NCBI GenBank assembly: GCA_027600665.1
Contig: JADGJL010000006.1
Coordinates: forward strand, 1-64,000
Length of the DNA: 64,000 nucleotides
From: Irineochytrium annulatum
Lineage: Eukaryota > Chytridiomycota > Chytridiomycetes > Chytridiales > Chytridiaceae
Reading direction: 5' to 3'
Below are positions 53,903 through 63,846 of this stretch, in pieces. How positions within the stretch are numbered: position 1 is the first letter of the stretch; every line of letters begins with the position of its first letter. Made by a program: the position numbers and the translations under genes. The notes beneath the pieces are model-generated. The model was not told the origin of the DNA. It made no database searches and saw only the letters and a program-made list of their open reading frames with translations.

Positions 53903-56900
53903 TTGACAGAGAACACATCCCTTTTGCTTGAGGAACAGGAGAAGAACATCGCCAGGGCTGAGAATGGTGTTCAATCCGAATTAACATATGATGCACGCAG
54001 TTTTTTCCTGAACGGAGAGCGAGTATTTCTGAACAGTGCCACGATCCATTATTTCCGCATGCCGAAGGAGGAATGGCGTGAGGTTCTGCTGAAGGCGAAG
54101 CTGGCAGGCATGAACTGTATCGACACCTACTTTGCGTGGAACGTGCATGAACCGGAAGAAGGACAGTGGTCCTTTGAAGGGGACAACGATTGTGGGGCTT
54201 TTCTGGATCTGTGCGCAGAACTGGGCATGTGGGTCATCGCGCGTCCGGGTCCGTTTATCTGTGCGGAATGGGATTTTGGCGGTTTTCCATACTGGCTGGG
54301 TACGAAGGACGGTGTGAAGTTCCGGGAGAATAATGAGACGTATCTGCACTATGTGAATTTGTATTTTGACCGGATTGTGCCGATCATTCGGGAGCGCCAG
54401 TTATCTGCCGGGGGCACGGTCATTCTCGTCCAAGTGGAGAATGAGTATGAGTACCTGATGGATGACGCCGCCGCAAGTGAACATATGAATACGCTGAGGG
54501 ATGGATTGTTGCAACGTGGCATTGACGCTACGCTTATTACATGCGTTGGCGGGGCGGAAGGCACGATTGAAGGGGCTAATTTCTGGTCGGGTGCTGACGG
54601 GCATTATGAGAAACTTCGAGCCAAACAGCCGGACACCCCGAAGATGGTCACGGAATTCTGGACCGGATGGTTCGAGAATTGGGGAGGGCCTTCGGCTATT
54701 CAGAAGACGGCGCCTTTGCTGGAGCGACGCATCATGGAGATTCTGCGTGCCGGGTATACCGGAATCAGCTATTACATGTTCTACGGCGGCACGAACTTTG
54801 GTGGATATGGCGGAAGAACGATGGGTAGCAGTGACATTTTCATGATTACGTCTTATGACTATGATGCACCGCTAAACGAATATGGTCGGGTGACACCGAA
54901 ATATGCGGTAACCAAAAATCTGTCTTACTTCGTCCATGCTTTCGGGGCCTTTCTGATGGAAACAGAGGAAATTCCAGAAGAACAGATCGTTGTACGTCAT
55001 CCTGAAGGCATATCTGTACGAGGCAGACAGGCGGACAACCAGAAGATTTGGTTCCTGGAGAGTCACAAGGATGAACGCGAGACGATGCACATTATGCTTG
55101 AAGAAGGGCGTACTCTTCCCGTATCGCTGAATCCGGGACAGATTGTTCCATTGCTGGATCGAGTACAGATTGCGGATCAGGTATACCTGACTGCGGGCAC
55201 GATGATTACAGGCAATGAAATGATCAACGGAGAATTGAACCTGTTCATCGTGGCCCCAGCAGGGCAGCGTTCCATAGTTGAATTGGAAGCCGTGGACTTG
55301 AAAGTCATGGACAGTTCGGTGCAAGTGCTGGTCGAGCATGATTCAGCAAGGAACGTACACCGCTTCGACCTGTTCCATTTCCAGGAGCCGGGAATGATCC
55401 AACTGGAAGCAAACGGCACACCGATCCGTTTCGTCATTCTGGATCAAGAGATGATGAATCGAACATGGCGATTGGAAGCAACCAATCAGAAGGGACTACG
55501 TTATGCAATCGGGTTCGATGACGTGGACGTGTTGCCATCGGGTCAGGTCAAGGGCATGATCACGGATCCGGATCGCACGATTACGCTGCTTGGTGACTGG
55601 ACAGATGGAGAACGGACATTAACAGGTCACGAATTCTTTGCCAGCGAGGAGTCTATTGCAGATATACAGCAGCAGCTTGCGTGGAGATCACCGAGTGCGC
55701 CGACGTTATCTGCTTCGCCTGAGCTGTCTCGTATTACGTTAACTGCGAAGCAACGCTCGGCGAGTGGACAACCGGAAGACTTTTCCCGGTATGGACAAGA
55801 TTTTGGTTATCTATTGTACGAATGCGATTTCGAGAGTGCAACCGAAGGGATGACCAGTCTCATTTTGCCAGATATTCAGGATACCGCCAGGATTATTGTC
55901 AATGGAGTACAACAGGTACTGGTTCGTCAGGTAGGTGCCGCAGGAGTTCAGTTGCAAGTAGTCCAAGGGAAGAACACACTTCAGATTCTGGTGCAGCATA
56001 TGGGCAGATTGAACTTCTCTCCGTATTTGGGTGAGAGCAAAGGTCTGGCTGGTGCGGTGTATCTGGGTGGCCAGGTTCAGGATATTCGTCGCGATTGGCA
56101 TATGGAGAGTGGACTTGTGCATCTCGATGAGGTGAACGCTATACATGGGGCGCCACTTCTGAGCAGAAGCTTTAAGCTGGATGGCATGGATCGGGCGATA
56201 CTGGTAGGTGCCTTGAGCAAAGGTCTTCGTATCAATGGCATCGAAGTTCCGATGGAGGGATATCAGGATTGGTTTGCCTTCCAGACACTAGACATTTCCT
56301 TGTATATCAAGCCTGAAGAGACGAATACACTGGAAATGCCGTATAGTCGTTCATCCCTGAATCGACTGGAGCTGATCACGTATCCAAGTCAGGGAGAACT
56401 GAAAGATTGGCGTATGGCAGGAACGGACGCCTTACTCCCGGAACATTGGGAGAGCACCGAGACAGGGCAAGAACTGGCTCAACGTAGCGTACAGGGGTCA
56501 ATCCTGCGTACGGCACAGTCTGGTGTCGCCAAAAGTGGCAATGGGAATGCCAACCCGGTGACCTATACCTCAGACGGTGGAGGCTCAAGTGCTGCGGTGA
56601 GCGAGAAAGCTCAGCCCACATCTAATGCTCCTCAAGCACAAGGCTTGCATGGTCAGCCTGTCTGGTACCGTTGGCACTTCACCAAGCCTGTAGTATCCGA
56701 GCATCATAAGGTGAACTTGATGCTTCGTCTGACCGGAATGAGCAAAGGAACCATTCACCTGAATGGCCATCATCTGGGCCGTTACTGGCAGATTGGTCCA
56801 CAAGAGGATTACAAGATCCCGGTAGCTTGGTTACAGGAAGAGAATGAATTGCTTGTGTTCGATGAAGAAGGCAGAACACCAACACATGTACGTTTCCTGC

Positions 56901-56941
56901 TGGATGCATTATCCCGTTATCCGTGGGTTATGGTGGAGTAG
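53903..56941 (+). CDS. GH35 beta-galactosidase
   Basis: 1012 residues, TTG start with GAAGGAGGGG. No signal peptide. Catalytic domain in residues 25-370: HYFRMPKEEWREVLLKAKLAGMN, RPGPFICAEWDFGGFP, acid/base Glu181 in VENEYE, nucleophile Glu251 in TEFWTGWFENWGG. The rest is a set of beta domains, the last one a jelly roll (KGTIHLNGHHLGRYW). It probably frees galactose from oligosaccharides imported by the ABC system. Separate transcription unit, after repeat copy B. Confidence 0.9.
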   Translation: MTENTSLLLEEQEKNIARAENGVQSELTYDARSFFLNGERVFLNSATIHYFRMPKEEWREVLLKAKLAGMNCIDTYFAWNVHEPEEGQWSFEGDNDCGAFLDLCAELGMWVIARPGPFICAEWDFGGFPYWLGTKDGVKFRENNETYLHYVNLYFDRIVPIIRERQLSAGGTVILVQVENEYEYLMDDAAASEHMNTLRDGLLQRGIDATLITCVGGAEGTIEGANFWSGADGHYEKLRAKQPDTPKMVTEFWTGWFENWGGPSAIQKTAPLLERRIMEILRAGYTGISYYMFYGGTNFGGYGGRTMGSSDIFMITSYDYDAPLNEYGRVTPKYAVTKNLSYFVHAFGAFLMETEEIPEEQIVVRHPEGISVRGRQADNQKIWFLESHKDERETMHIMLEEGRTLPVSLNPGQIVPLLDRVQIADQVYLTAGTMITGNEMINGELNLFIVAPAGQRSIVELEAVDLKVMDSSVQVLVEHDSARNVHRFDLFHFQEPGMIQLEANGTPIRFVILDQEMMNRTWRLEATNQKGLRYAIGFDDVDVLPSGQVKGMITDPDRTITLLGDWTDGERTLTGHEFFASEESIADIQQQLAWRSPSAPTLSASPELSRITLTAKQRSASGQPEDFSRYGQDFGYLLYECDFESATEGMTSLILPDIQDTARIIVNGVQQVLVRQVGAAGVQLQVVQGKNTLQILVQHMGRLNFSPYLGESKGLAGAVYLGGQVQDIRRDWHMESGLVHLDEVNAIHGAPLLSRSFKLDGMDRAILVGALSKGLRINGIEVPMEGYQDWFAFQTLDISLYIKPEETNTLEMPYSRSSLNRLELITYPSQGELKDWRMAGTDALLPEHWESTETGQELAQRSVQGSILRTAQSGVAKSGNGNANPVTYTSDGGGSSAAVSEKAQPTSNAPQAQGLHGQPVWYRWHFTKPVVSEHHKVNLMLRLTGMSKGTIHLNGHHLGRYWQIGPQEDYKIPVAWLQEENELLVFDEEGRTPTHVRFLLDALSRYPWVMVE

Positions 56942-57387
56942 TTCATGTATTAGTCGGTAGTTGTCTTACCCATATCGAACTATGGCGGGGAACGATAATT
57001 GAACCGGAAGAGTTCAAGTTGGAGCATTTTTTAGAGAAGTAAATTAGGTCGGAAAGCAGCATCACATACCGCATAAGTTTACCTTTTTATCGCAACCATA
57101 CCACCTCATTTTCTTAGCCCAATTTACCTGAGTTTGTGAGTCATCTGATTCAGTCCTCTGAGTGAATTAGGCTAAGGGAATTGGGGAACTATGGTTATCA
57201 GATTTTTACAATAAGCGAGATAAACATTGCAACTTTAATTTTGTAACCGTTTACATACAAAATGATTGTTCATCCATGATCTGTGAAGGGAGTGATGCTT
57301 CATGTAATTGGAATTTGAACAGTAGTCCGTAAGATATGTTAAGTCTAATTCATTATTTCATTCGATCATGGATAAGGAGATGACCTG
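56942..57387. other. Intergenic region with an inverted repeat and a cre site
   Basis: About 450 bp. A long hairpin is formed by 57113-57127 and 57162-57176 (CTTAGCCCAATTTAC / GTGAATTAGGCTAAG, 12 of 15 paired). A cre site lies at 57242-57255. No ORF found. Confidence 0.55.
57242..57255 (+). promoter_or_regulatory. cre site (CcpA) before the GH43 gene
   Basis: TGTAACCGTTTACA matches TGWAANCGNTNWCA at all positions. It lies about 130 nt before the GH43 start and suggests glucose repression. Confidence 0.7.
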
Positions 57388-58721
57388 TTGTTAACGAAGA
57401 GGAAAGACAGAGCAAGAGGACCCAGCTTTTTCAAAGCCGGAATGATCCTGCTGCTCGGAACATTACTTCTAGTAACAATGTTATTCCCCAATACAGCCAG
57501 AGCAGCAACAAGTGTCTATACGATATCAGCCTTTACGAACACAAGTGAGTCCAATATGTACATCTATGAATCGTATAATGCGACTCATTATGGTTTGCTG
57601 AAAGGGCCAGCCTATACACCTCCGGCCGATCTGATCCGCGATCCCAGCATCATGAAGCACACAGATGGGCTATACTACGTCGTTTACACCACGAATTGGT
57701 CGGGTAACACCATAGGAATCGCTTCCAGCCCCGATAAAGTGAACTGGACATTTGTTCGTAACATTACCTTATCCACACCTGCCACAATCGCACACACCTG
57801 GGCACCGGAATGGTTCAAAGACAGCAACGGCAGTCTGAACGTTATCGTGTCCCTCTCACCAGGCAACTATGAGAATTTCAAACCTTATGTCATTACCGCT
57901 TCAGGCAGCAATTTAACATCTACCGCATGGTCTGCACCTACTGAACTGGCAGGCATTGCTCCTAATTATATCGACACTTTTATTGTGAAGACAGGTTCTA
58001 CCTATCATGCTTTTACCAAAAATGAGACCACTAAATACATCGAATATGCGACTTCCACTTCGCTAAAGGGTCCTTATACTTTCAAAGGTACAGGAGATTG
58101 GGCAGGTTGGGGATCTTGGGTTGAAGGCCCCGCGCTTGTTCAGCTGGATAATGGCTCCTGGCGAATCTACTTTGACGGCTATGCGACACAAAAATATTAC
58201 TACAGCGACTCTGCTGACAATTTCCAGACTTGGAGTACCAAGCAAGAGATTGCGGGTCTTACCGGACTGGTCCGGCATATGACCGTATTGAAAGAGTCCG
58301 GACAGCCGGGTGATATCCGCAAGTTGGAGTCATTCAATGTACCGGGAAGCTTCATTCGTCATTACAACTATCAGGCACGGATCGACGCCAATGTGAGTCC
58401 GGCGGAAGATGCACAATTCCGTATTGTTCCCGGGCTGGCGAATGCAACAGGCATTTCGTTTGAATCCATGAATTACCCGGGTTATTTCCTGCGCAATACT
58501 AATGGCAACATTACACTCGTGAAAAATGATGGCAGCGTTACCTTCCGAAATGACGCCACGTTCAAACGTGTCAATGGACTTGCTAACACCAGTTGACATC
58601 GTATGCCTCGTTTAGTAACCCGAACCTGTATCTGAGACATTACAACAATGTGCTGAAATTAGAAGCTGTCGTTACTGCCCTCGATAAGTCAGACGCGACC
58701 TTCCGAGAGGTCGCACAATAA
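57388..58721 (+). pseudogene. GH43 arabinofuranosidase-like protein with AbfB domain, frameshifted
   Basis: TTG start; the read-through part is 402 residues to the stop at 58594-58596. Signal peptide (MILLLGTLLLVTMLFPNTARA). GH43 five-blade motifs: IRDPSIM (Asp85), HTWAPEWF (Glu141), WVEGPAL (Glu246). From about 310 an AbfB domain (KLESFNVPGSFIRHYNYQARI). The stop falls inside the AbfB domain, and its missing part (NPNLYLRHYNNVLKLE) continues in the -1 frame from about 58593 to the stop at 58719-58721. The break costs one base, and the catalytic domain is whole, so a partly active enzyme is possible. Confidence 0.8.
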
Positions 58722-58751
58722 TAGGTCTTCGTTTTCTAAGTTAAACTATAC

Positions 58752-58936
58752 ATTTACACGATAACGGAGAGGTCAGAAATAACTTGAAGAAGCGAAGCGT
58801 GCGCTTAAAAGCTTTCTGAAAGAAAGCTGCATCGGAAGCATACGCTATCCCCGGATTTTCCCTTTAAAGAATAATTAAAAATCTGGGGATAACAGCGATC
58901 GGAAAGTTGTTCTGACATCGGAGTGCAAGTGTAAAT
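58752..58936 (+). repeat. MITE-like intergenic repeat, copy C
   Basis: Bounded by ATTTACAC (58752-58759) and GTGTAAAT (58929-58936). Internal blocks ACGGAGAGGTCAGAA, GAAGCGAAGCGTGCGC, CATCGGAAGCATACGC and TCTGGGGATAACAGCGATC match copies A and B in order. Confidence 0.7.
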
Positions 58937-58953
58937 CACAAGGAGTGAAGTGG

Positions 58954-60798
58954 ATGAAATGGTTAAAACGAATGGGTTCGCTGCTGCTGGCAGGAAGTCT
59001 GCTAACAAGTAGTCTGGGACTGGGTTCAGAAGTGTCTGCTGCTGGAGCTTACACGGCTGTTGCCGATCCATCGAAGCAATATCAGACGATGGAAGGATGG
59101 GGAACATCCCTCGCGTGGTGGGGCAAAGTGGTTGGAGAATATTCCAATCGGGATGAGTATGTGGAGAAAATATTCAACGCGAATACCGGACTGGGGCTGA
59201 ACATCCTGCGGTATAACATTGGAGGCGGGGATAATCCATCTTCCAATGTCCTTGAATATCGCAAAGCCGTTCCTGGTTATCAGCCTTCTCCCGGCGTGTA
59301 TGACTGGAATGCAGATGCAAACCAACGATATATGCTGCAGGCTGCCAAAGCGCAAGGTGTAAATATCATCGAAGCTTTTGCCAATTCCGCACCTTACTGG
59401 ATGACGATCAGTGGCAATGTATCCGGTTCGGCGAGTGGTGGGAATAACCTTAAGCCCGATTACTATGATGATTTTGCCGATTACTTAACCGAGGTTGTGA
59501 AGCATTTTCGGGATAACTGGGGGATCACATTTGATAGTGTAACTCCACTGAATGAACCGATCTCGACGTGGTGGAAGCAGGGCAACGACCAGGAGGGCAT
59601 GCACTTTGACCGGGCGGATCAGAACACCATTCTGAGTCAGGTACAAGCCTCGTTGAATGCGAAGGGCCTGTCCACGAAGCTGAGCGCACCGGAAGAATAC
59701 AGTATCGATGATACCAATGTGTCGTTCAACAGCTACAGCAATGCGGTTAAATCAGCGATTACTCAAATCAATACCCATACGTATGGTGGAAGCAATCGTA
59801 CGGCTTTGCGCAACACAGCGACTTCTGCGGGCAAACATCTGTGGACCTCGGAATATGGCGATGGGGATGCAAGTGGACTTACGATGTCACGTACCATTCT
59901 CAAGGATATTCGCAATATGGGCGCAAGTGGATGGGTATATTGGCAAGCCGTGGATAGTGCCGACGGATGGGGATTCTTCAAGAACGTGTTGAACAATACG
60001 CAAACGACCAGCTACACCGTGAACCAAAAATATTATGTCATGGGCAACTACAGCAAATTTATTCGTCCCGGATACAAGATTATCGGCATGAGTGATGCCA
60101 ACACCCTTGCGGCTTATGATGCAGCTTCCGGCAAAGTCGTGTTGGTCACGACCAATTCGGAATCGACGGATACAACGGTAACCTATGATCTAAGTCGTTT
60201 TACGAACACAGGCACGTCTGCTCAGGTATATCGGACCTCTTCGACTGAGAAGTTGCAGCAACTGACCAATATTTCGGTGCAAAACAAAACCTTTACGGCT
60301 ACGGCCAAGGCTAACTCGGTCACAACTTACGTCATTTCCAATGCATCTTATAATGGGGGTACAGGATATGAAGCCGGCGCCATCTACAAATTAATCAACC
60401 GCAACAGCGGACTTGCACTTGATGTAAACGGTGCTTCTACTACGGGTGGGGCAACGATCATTCAGTGGAATGATAACGGAGCAGTCAACCAACAATGGAA
60501 GCTGGAGTCAGCTGGTAATGGATATTACAACATCCGTAATGTAGGCAGCGGGCTCTTGTTAGACGTGAATTCGAGTTCCACACAAGGTGGAGCCGCTCTG
60601 ATTCAGTGGCAGGATAACGGGGGCAACAATCAGCAATGGCTGCCCATTGATGTGGGAGGATATGTGGTGCTTGCGAATCGTAACAGCGGCCTGACGGTGG
60701 ATATCAATCAAGGGTCTCTGACCGCAGGTGCCTCTACCATTCAGTGGGCCGACAATGGCGGAGCCAATCAGCAATGGAGACTCGTCAAAGTGAATTAG
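58954..60798 (+). CDS. GH30 glycoside hydrolase with C-terminal ricin-type (CBM13) lectin domain
   Basis: 614 residues from ATG 58954 (AAGGAG 8 nt upstream). Signal peptide (LLLAGSLLTSSLGLGSEVSA), GH30 barrel with MEGWGTSLAWWGKVVGE, acid/base Glu201 in PLNEPISTW, nucleophile Glu300 in LWTSEYGDGD, and a C-terminal CBM13 of about 140 residues with repeated QW motifs (LIQWQDNGGNNQQW). Secreted paralogue of the anchored enzyme at 52039. Probably an endo-galactanase acting on plant arabinogalactan. Confidence 0.85.
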   Translation: MKWLKRMGSLLLAGSLLTSSLGLGSEVSAAGAYTAVADPSKQYQTMEGWGTSLAWWGKVVGEYSNRDEYVEKIFNANTGLGLNILRYNIGGGDNPSSNVLEYRKAVPGYQPSPGVYDWNADANQRYMLQAAKAQGVNIIEAFANSAPYWMTISGNVSGSASGGNNLKPDYYDDFADYLTEVVKHFRDNWGITFDSVTPLNEPISTWWKQGNDQEGMHFDRADQNTILSQVQASLNAKGLSTKLSAPEEYSIDDTNVSFNSYSNAVKSAITQINTHTYGGSNRTALRNTATSAGKHLWTSEYGDGDASGLTMSRTILKDIRNMGASGWVYWQAVDSADGWGFFKNVLNNTQTTSYTVNQKYYVMGNYSKFIRPGYKIIGMSDANTLAAYDAASGKVVLVTTNSESTDTTVTYDLSRFTNTGTSAQVYRTSSTEKLQQLTNISVQNKTFTATAKANSVTTYVISNASYNGGTGYEAGAIYKLINRNSGLALDVNGASTTGGATIIQWNDNGAVNQQWKLESAGNGYYNIRNVGSGLLLDVNSSSTQGGAALIQWQDNGGNNQQWLPIDVGGYVVLANRNSGLTVDINQGSLTAGASTIQWADNGGANQQWRLVKVN

Positions 60799-60926
60799 AC
60801 TTGTGGTCATGAAATAACGTTCTTATGTATCCTTCTTTCTTGGAGGTGCAGTGTCCTAAGTAACACTGTATCCTCCAGGAAAGTAGCTAGTTTATACATA
60901 TATATGTTCATTCACCTGACTTGTAT

Positions 60927-62063
60927 TTAACGAAAGCGGGATAGGGCGAACCTGCTGATATCCTGATCCGTGTGCCCCGTTTGCACCAAATCAGATAATA
61001 TTTGCCCAATGGCACTTGCGAACTTGAAGCCATGACCGGAGAAACCGCCTGCCAGCCACACGCGTTCATGGGCAGGGTGTCGGTCGATTATGAAATCTTC
61101 ATCCGAAGTGAATTCATACTTGCATACACTGCCACGCTTCAATTCTCCAGCTGCTTGCGGCATATGAAGCTGAAGCAATCTTCGAAGATCACCCTCATCC
61201 GACTCTTCCGTACCAAAAGGTGCCATTGTACTTCCAGGTGTCCACACCTGACCTGTATCATGACGTCCCATCTTCAGTCCTGATCCGCCAATGCTTGGGA
61301 ATCCATAATATGTACCTTCTTTTCCTGCCAGTGTAAAACCGGGGAAGTGTGCTTCGCCATACAAGGCTTCAGGTGCATCAAACCATCCAACCGTTTTACG
61401 TACAGCCTGAATCGGGAGATCCACGAAGGGCTTCAACGTCTGGAACCAGGCACCAGCGCTTAGGATGATGTGATTTGCATGGTATGTCTCACCACTCGAA
61501 GTTTGAACTGCAACGGAATGTGGTCCGCATTCAATATGTTCTACGCGAGTATGAGTTAACAAGGTTGCACCATGAGACTCGGCTGCCTTGCGAAAGGCAC
61601 GAATACAGGGTTCACTATATAAATAACCTGCATCAGGCTCATACATGCCCTCGTAATGTTCAGGTACGGTAATCCCTGGCCAGCGTTTCATCACCTCGGC
61701 TGCATGCAATGTTTCATAACGAATGCCTGCATCATCTGCATGGCTCAACCGGTTGTGGAAGGAATGAATCTCCGGATCAACCACATTCAGTACACCAGAT
61801 GGAACAAACAGTGGATCGCCAGTCGTTTCCTCCAGCTCATGCCATAACTTCTGCGCAAGCAATGCCATAGCGATATAGTCAGGCCCACCACTATACACAT
61901 GGCGCATCAGTCTTGTATCTCCGTGATGACTTCCTTCCGTATGCGGAGGATCAAAGGCATCTATTAATAGGGTTTTGCATCCACTGCGCGATAGATAGTA
62001 TCCTGCACTCATGCCCATGGAACCGGCTCCAACGATAATAACGTCATATGATGATGTGATGAT
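60927..62063 (-). CDS. FAD-dependent amine oxidase (sarcosine / N-methyltryptophan oxidase-like)
   Basis: 363 residues from the first ATG (62018), but the FAD-binding strand VIIVGAGSMGMSAGYYL lies upstream of it in the same frame, from about 62045. So the true N-terminus is earlier. The only start with a ribosome site (GGAGAGGA, 6 nt) is a rare ATC at 62063; the GTG at 62068 is in another frame. The run of CAT/ATC repeats (62045-62063) is a plausible slippage site. Other motifs: GSHHGDTRLMRH near residue 45, SAGAWF and WLAGGFSGHGFKFA at the C-terminus. Family: MTOX/SoxA, oxidises secondary amines. Confidence 0.75.
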   Translation of the reverse strand: MITSSYDVIIVGAGSMGMSAGYYLSRSGCKTLLIDAFDPPHTEGSHHGDTRLMRHVYSGGPDYIAMALLAQKLWHELEETTGDPLFVPSGVLNVVDPEIHSFHNRLSHADDAGIRYETLHAAEVMKRWPGITVPEHYEGMYEPDAGYLYSEPCIRAFRKAAESHGATLLTHTRVEHIECGPHSVAVQTSSGETYHANHIILSAGAWFQTLKPFVDLPIQAVRKTVGWFDAPEALYGEAHFPGFTLAGKEGTYYGFPSIGGSGLKMGRHDTGQVWTPGSTMAPFGTEESDEGDLRRLLQLHMPQAAGELKRGSVCKYEFTSDEDFIIDRHPAHERVWLAGGFSGHGFKFASAIGQILSDLVQTGHTDQDISRFALSRFR

Positions 62064-62192
62064 GGCACGTCCTCTCCGTATGTATCCTTTTCTACAGTAA
62101 TGCCTTAATAGAATATATTAATCGTAAAAGCTAGATGGTGGCAAGTGTAGTAAAATGGACTTCTACAATGGATGTTGCAAAGGAGACCAAGC

Positions 62193-62750
62193 ATGAGTGA
62201 GCAATTCAGTTTTGATCTATTTCCATTAATTCAGACAGAACGATTCATCCTCCGGTCGGCAGAGGCTAGGGACAACCATGATCTGCTCGCGTTATATTCG
62301 GATGAAGCTGTGGTTCAATATATGCCATTTACTCCTTTTGAATCCTTGGAGGATGCACAGGGTGAGATGAAATGGTATAAGAAGATTTTTAAGGAACACA
62401 CGGGCTTACGTTGGATGATTGAAGACCGTGAAACTCGTAAAGTGATCGGAACCTGTGGGTTCCTGAACTATGAAGATGTACATAACCGTGCTGAGATCGG
62501 ATACGACTTGTGCTCCTCTTTCTGGGGTCGCGGAGTCATGACGGAAGTGGCCCATGCCGTGTTACATTTTGGATTCACTCATATGCAACTCAATAAGATC
62601 GAAGCTAAGGTTGAACCGGAGAACGAGGCATCAATTCGCCTGCTACACAAGCTTGGTTTTCAGAAGGAAGGTTTGCTTCGGCAGCATGAGTTCGAGAAAG
62701 GCAGATATATTGACCTTGCGGTGTTCTCCAAGTTACGAAGCGAAATATAG
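62193..62750 (+). CDS. GNAT acetyltransferase (RimJ/RimL-like)
   Basis: 185 residues from ATG 62193 (AAAGGAG 8 nt upstream; a TTG at 62172 is in frame without a site). RLxLR-like start QTERFILRSAEARD, CGFLNYEDVHNRAEIGYDLCSSFWGRGVMTEV (acetyl-CoA loop) and ENEASIRLLHKLGFQKEG. Acetylates ribosomal or antibiotic-type amines; target unknown. Confidence 0.85.
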   Translation: MSEQFSFDLFPLIQTERFILRSAEARDNHDLLALYSDEAVVQYMPFTPFESLEDAQGEMKWYKKIFKEHTGLRWMIEDRETRKVIGTCGFLNYEDVHNRAEIGYDLCSSFWGRGVMTEVAHAVLHFGFTHMQLNKIEAKVEPENEASIRLLHKLGFQKEGLLRQHEFEKGRYIDLAVFSKLRSEI

Positions 62751-62859
62751 GCAAGATAGCCCACAAGGATTCCAATGACACCATCTCATTCCAGAGCCGT
62801 AAGGCTTGTCCCTCTGAATGAGCCCGTGCTATATTGGAGAGATGTGAGGAGATGAGGAT

Positions 62860-63615
62860 ATGAAGCTGGTGTCCTGGAATGTGAATGGTTTAAGGGCATG
62901 TGTGACCAAAGGATTTATGGATTATTATCAGGAGAGTCAGGCGGATATTTTCTGCCTTCAGGAGACCAAATTACAAGCCGGACAGATTGAGATGGACCTG
63001 GGGGAAGACGTTTATCAATATTGGAATTATGCGATTAAAAAAGGTTATTCCGGTACGGCCGTATTTAGCCGAATCAAGCCGATATCCGTTCGTTACGGGA
63101 TGGAGGAGGACAGCGAGCCAGAAGGCCGGATGATTACGCTGGAGTACGATGAGTTTTATCTGGTGAACGTGTATACACCAAATGCCAAGCGGGATCTCAC
63201 CCGGCTGCCCTATCGTCTGGAATGGGAGGACCGATTCCGGGGTTATATTCTGCAACTGGAGCAGATCAAACCGGTTATCGTCTGTGGTGACCTGAATGTG
63301 GCTCATCAGGAGATCGATCTGAAGAATCCGAAGCCCAATCTGGGCAATTCCGGCTTTACCCTTGAAGAGCGTGGCAAGATGACCGATTTGCTTGCTTCCG
63401 GGTATGTGGACAGCTTCCGGCATCTGTATCCGGATCGTACGGATGTGTACAGTTGGTGGTCTTATATGCCGAAAGTCAGAGAACGGAACGTGGGCTGGCG
63501 CATTGATTATTTTCTCGTATCCAATCAATTGGCACCCAAGGTGGCGGATGCACATATCGACTGCCATGTGATGGGCAGTGATCATTGCCCCGTGGGTCTT
63601 ACATTGCAACTATAG
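62860..63615 (+). CDS. exoA: Exodeoxyribonuclease III (AP endonuclease)
   Basis: 251 residues. Xth motifs: KLVSWNVNGLRA, FCLQETKLQ (Glu metal ligand), VNVYTPNA, VCGDLNVAHQEIDL (Asp/Asn pair), WRIDYFL and GSDHCPVGL (catalytic Asp-His). Cuts DNA at abasic sites. ATG after GAGGAGATGAG. Confidence 0.95.
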   Translation: MKLVSWNVNGLRACVTKGFMDYYQESQADIFCLQETKLQAGQIEMDLGEDVYQYWNYAIKKGYSGTAVFSRIKPISVRYGMEEDSEPEGRMITLEYDEFYLVNVYTPNAKRDLTRLPYRLEWEDRFRGYILQLEQIKPVIVCGDLNVAHQEIDLKNPKPNLGNSGFTLEERGKMTDLLASGYVDSFRHLYPDRTDVYSWWSYMPKVRERNVGWRIDYFLVSNQLAPKVADAHIDCHVMGSDHCPVGLTLQL

Positions 63616-63670
63616 GTAAGAATTAGCGTGAGATGGATGAGGTATGAATTTTAGAATACAAGGTTAGATG

Positions 63671-63708
63671 ACTGCAAGTTTCCTAGATGGGAGATTTGCA
63701 GTTTTTTT
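63671..63708 (+). terminator. Terminator after exoA
   Basis: ACTGCAAGTTTCC with GGGAGATTTGCAGT, then a T7 run. Confidence 0.85.
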
Positions 63709-63846
63709 GGCGTTACGGGTAGGGGATTGAAACTGGACTTTGGTTGGGGAAAGGACTGGACTCTGGATTGTTTCAATCCTGCTATTTCTTGGGTACGATT
63801 GAAGCATACATATATAGATGAACCTTTGGGATAAGGGGTAGAGAAG

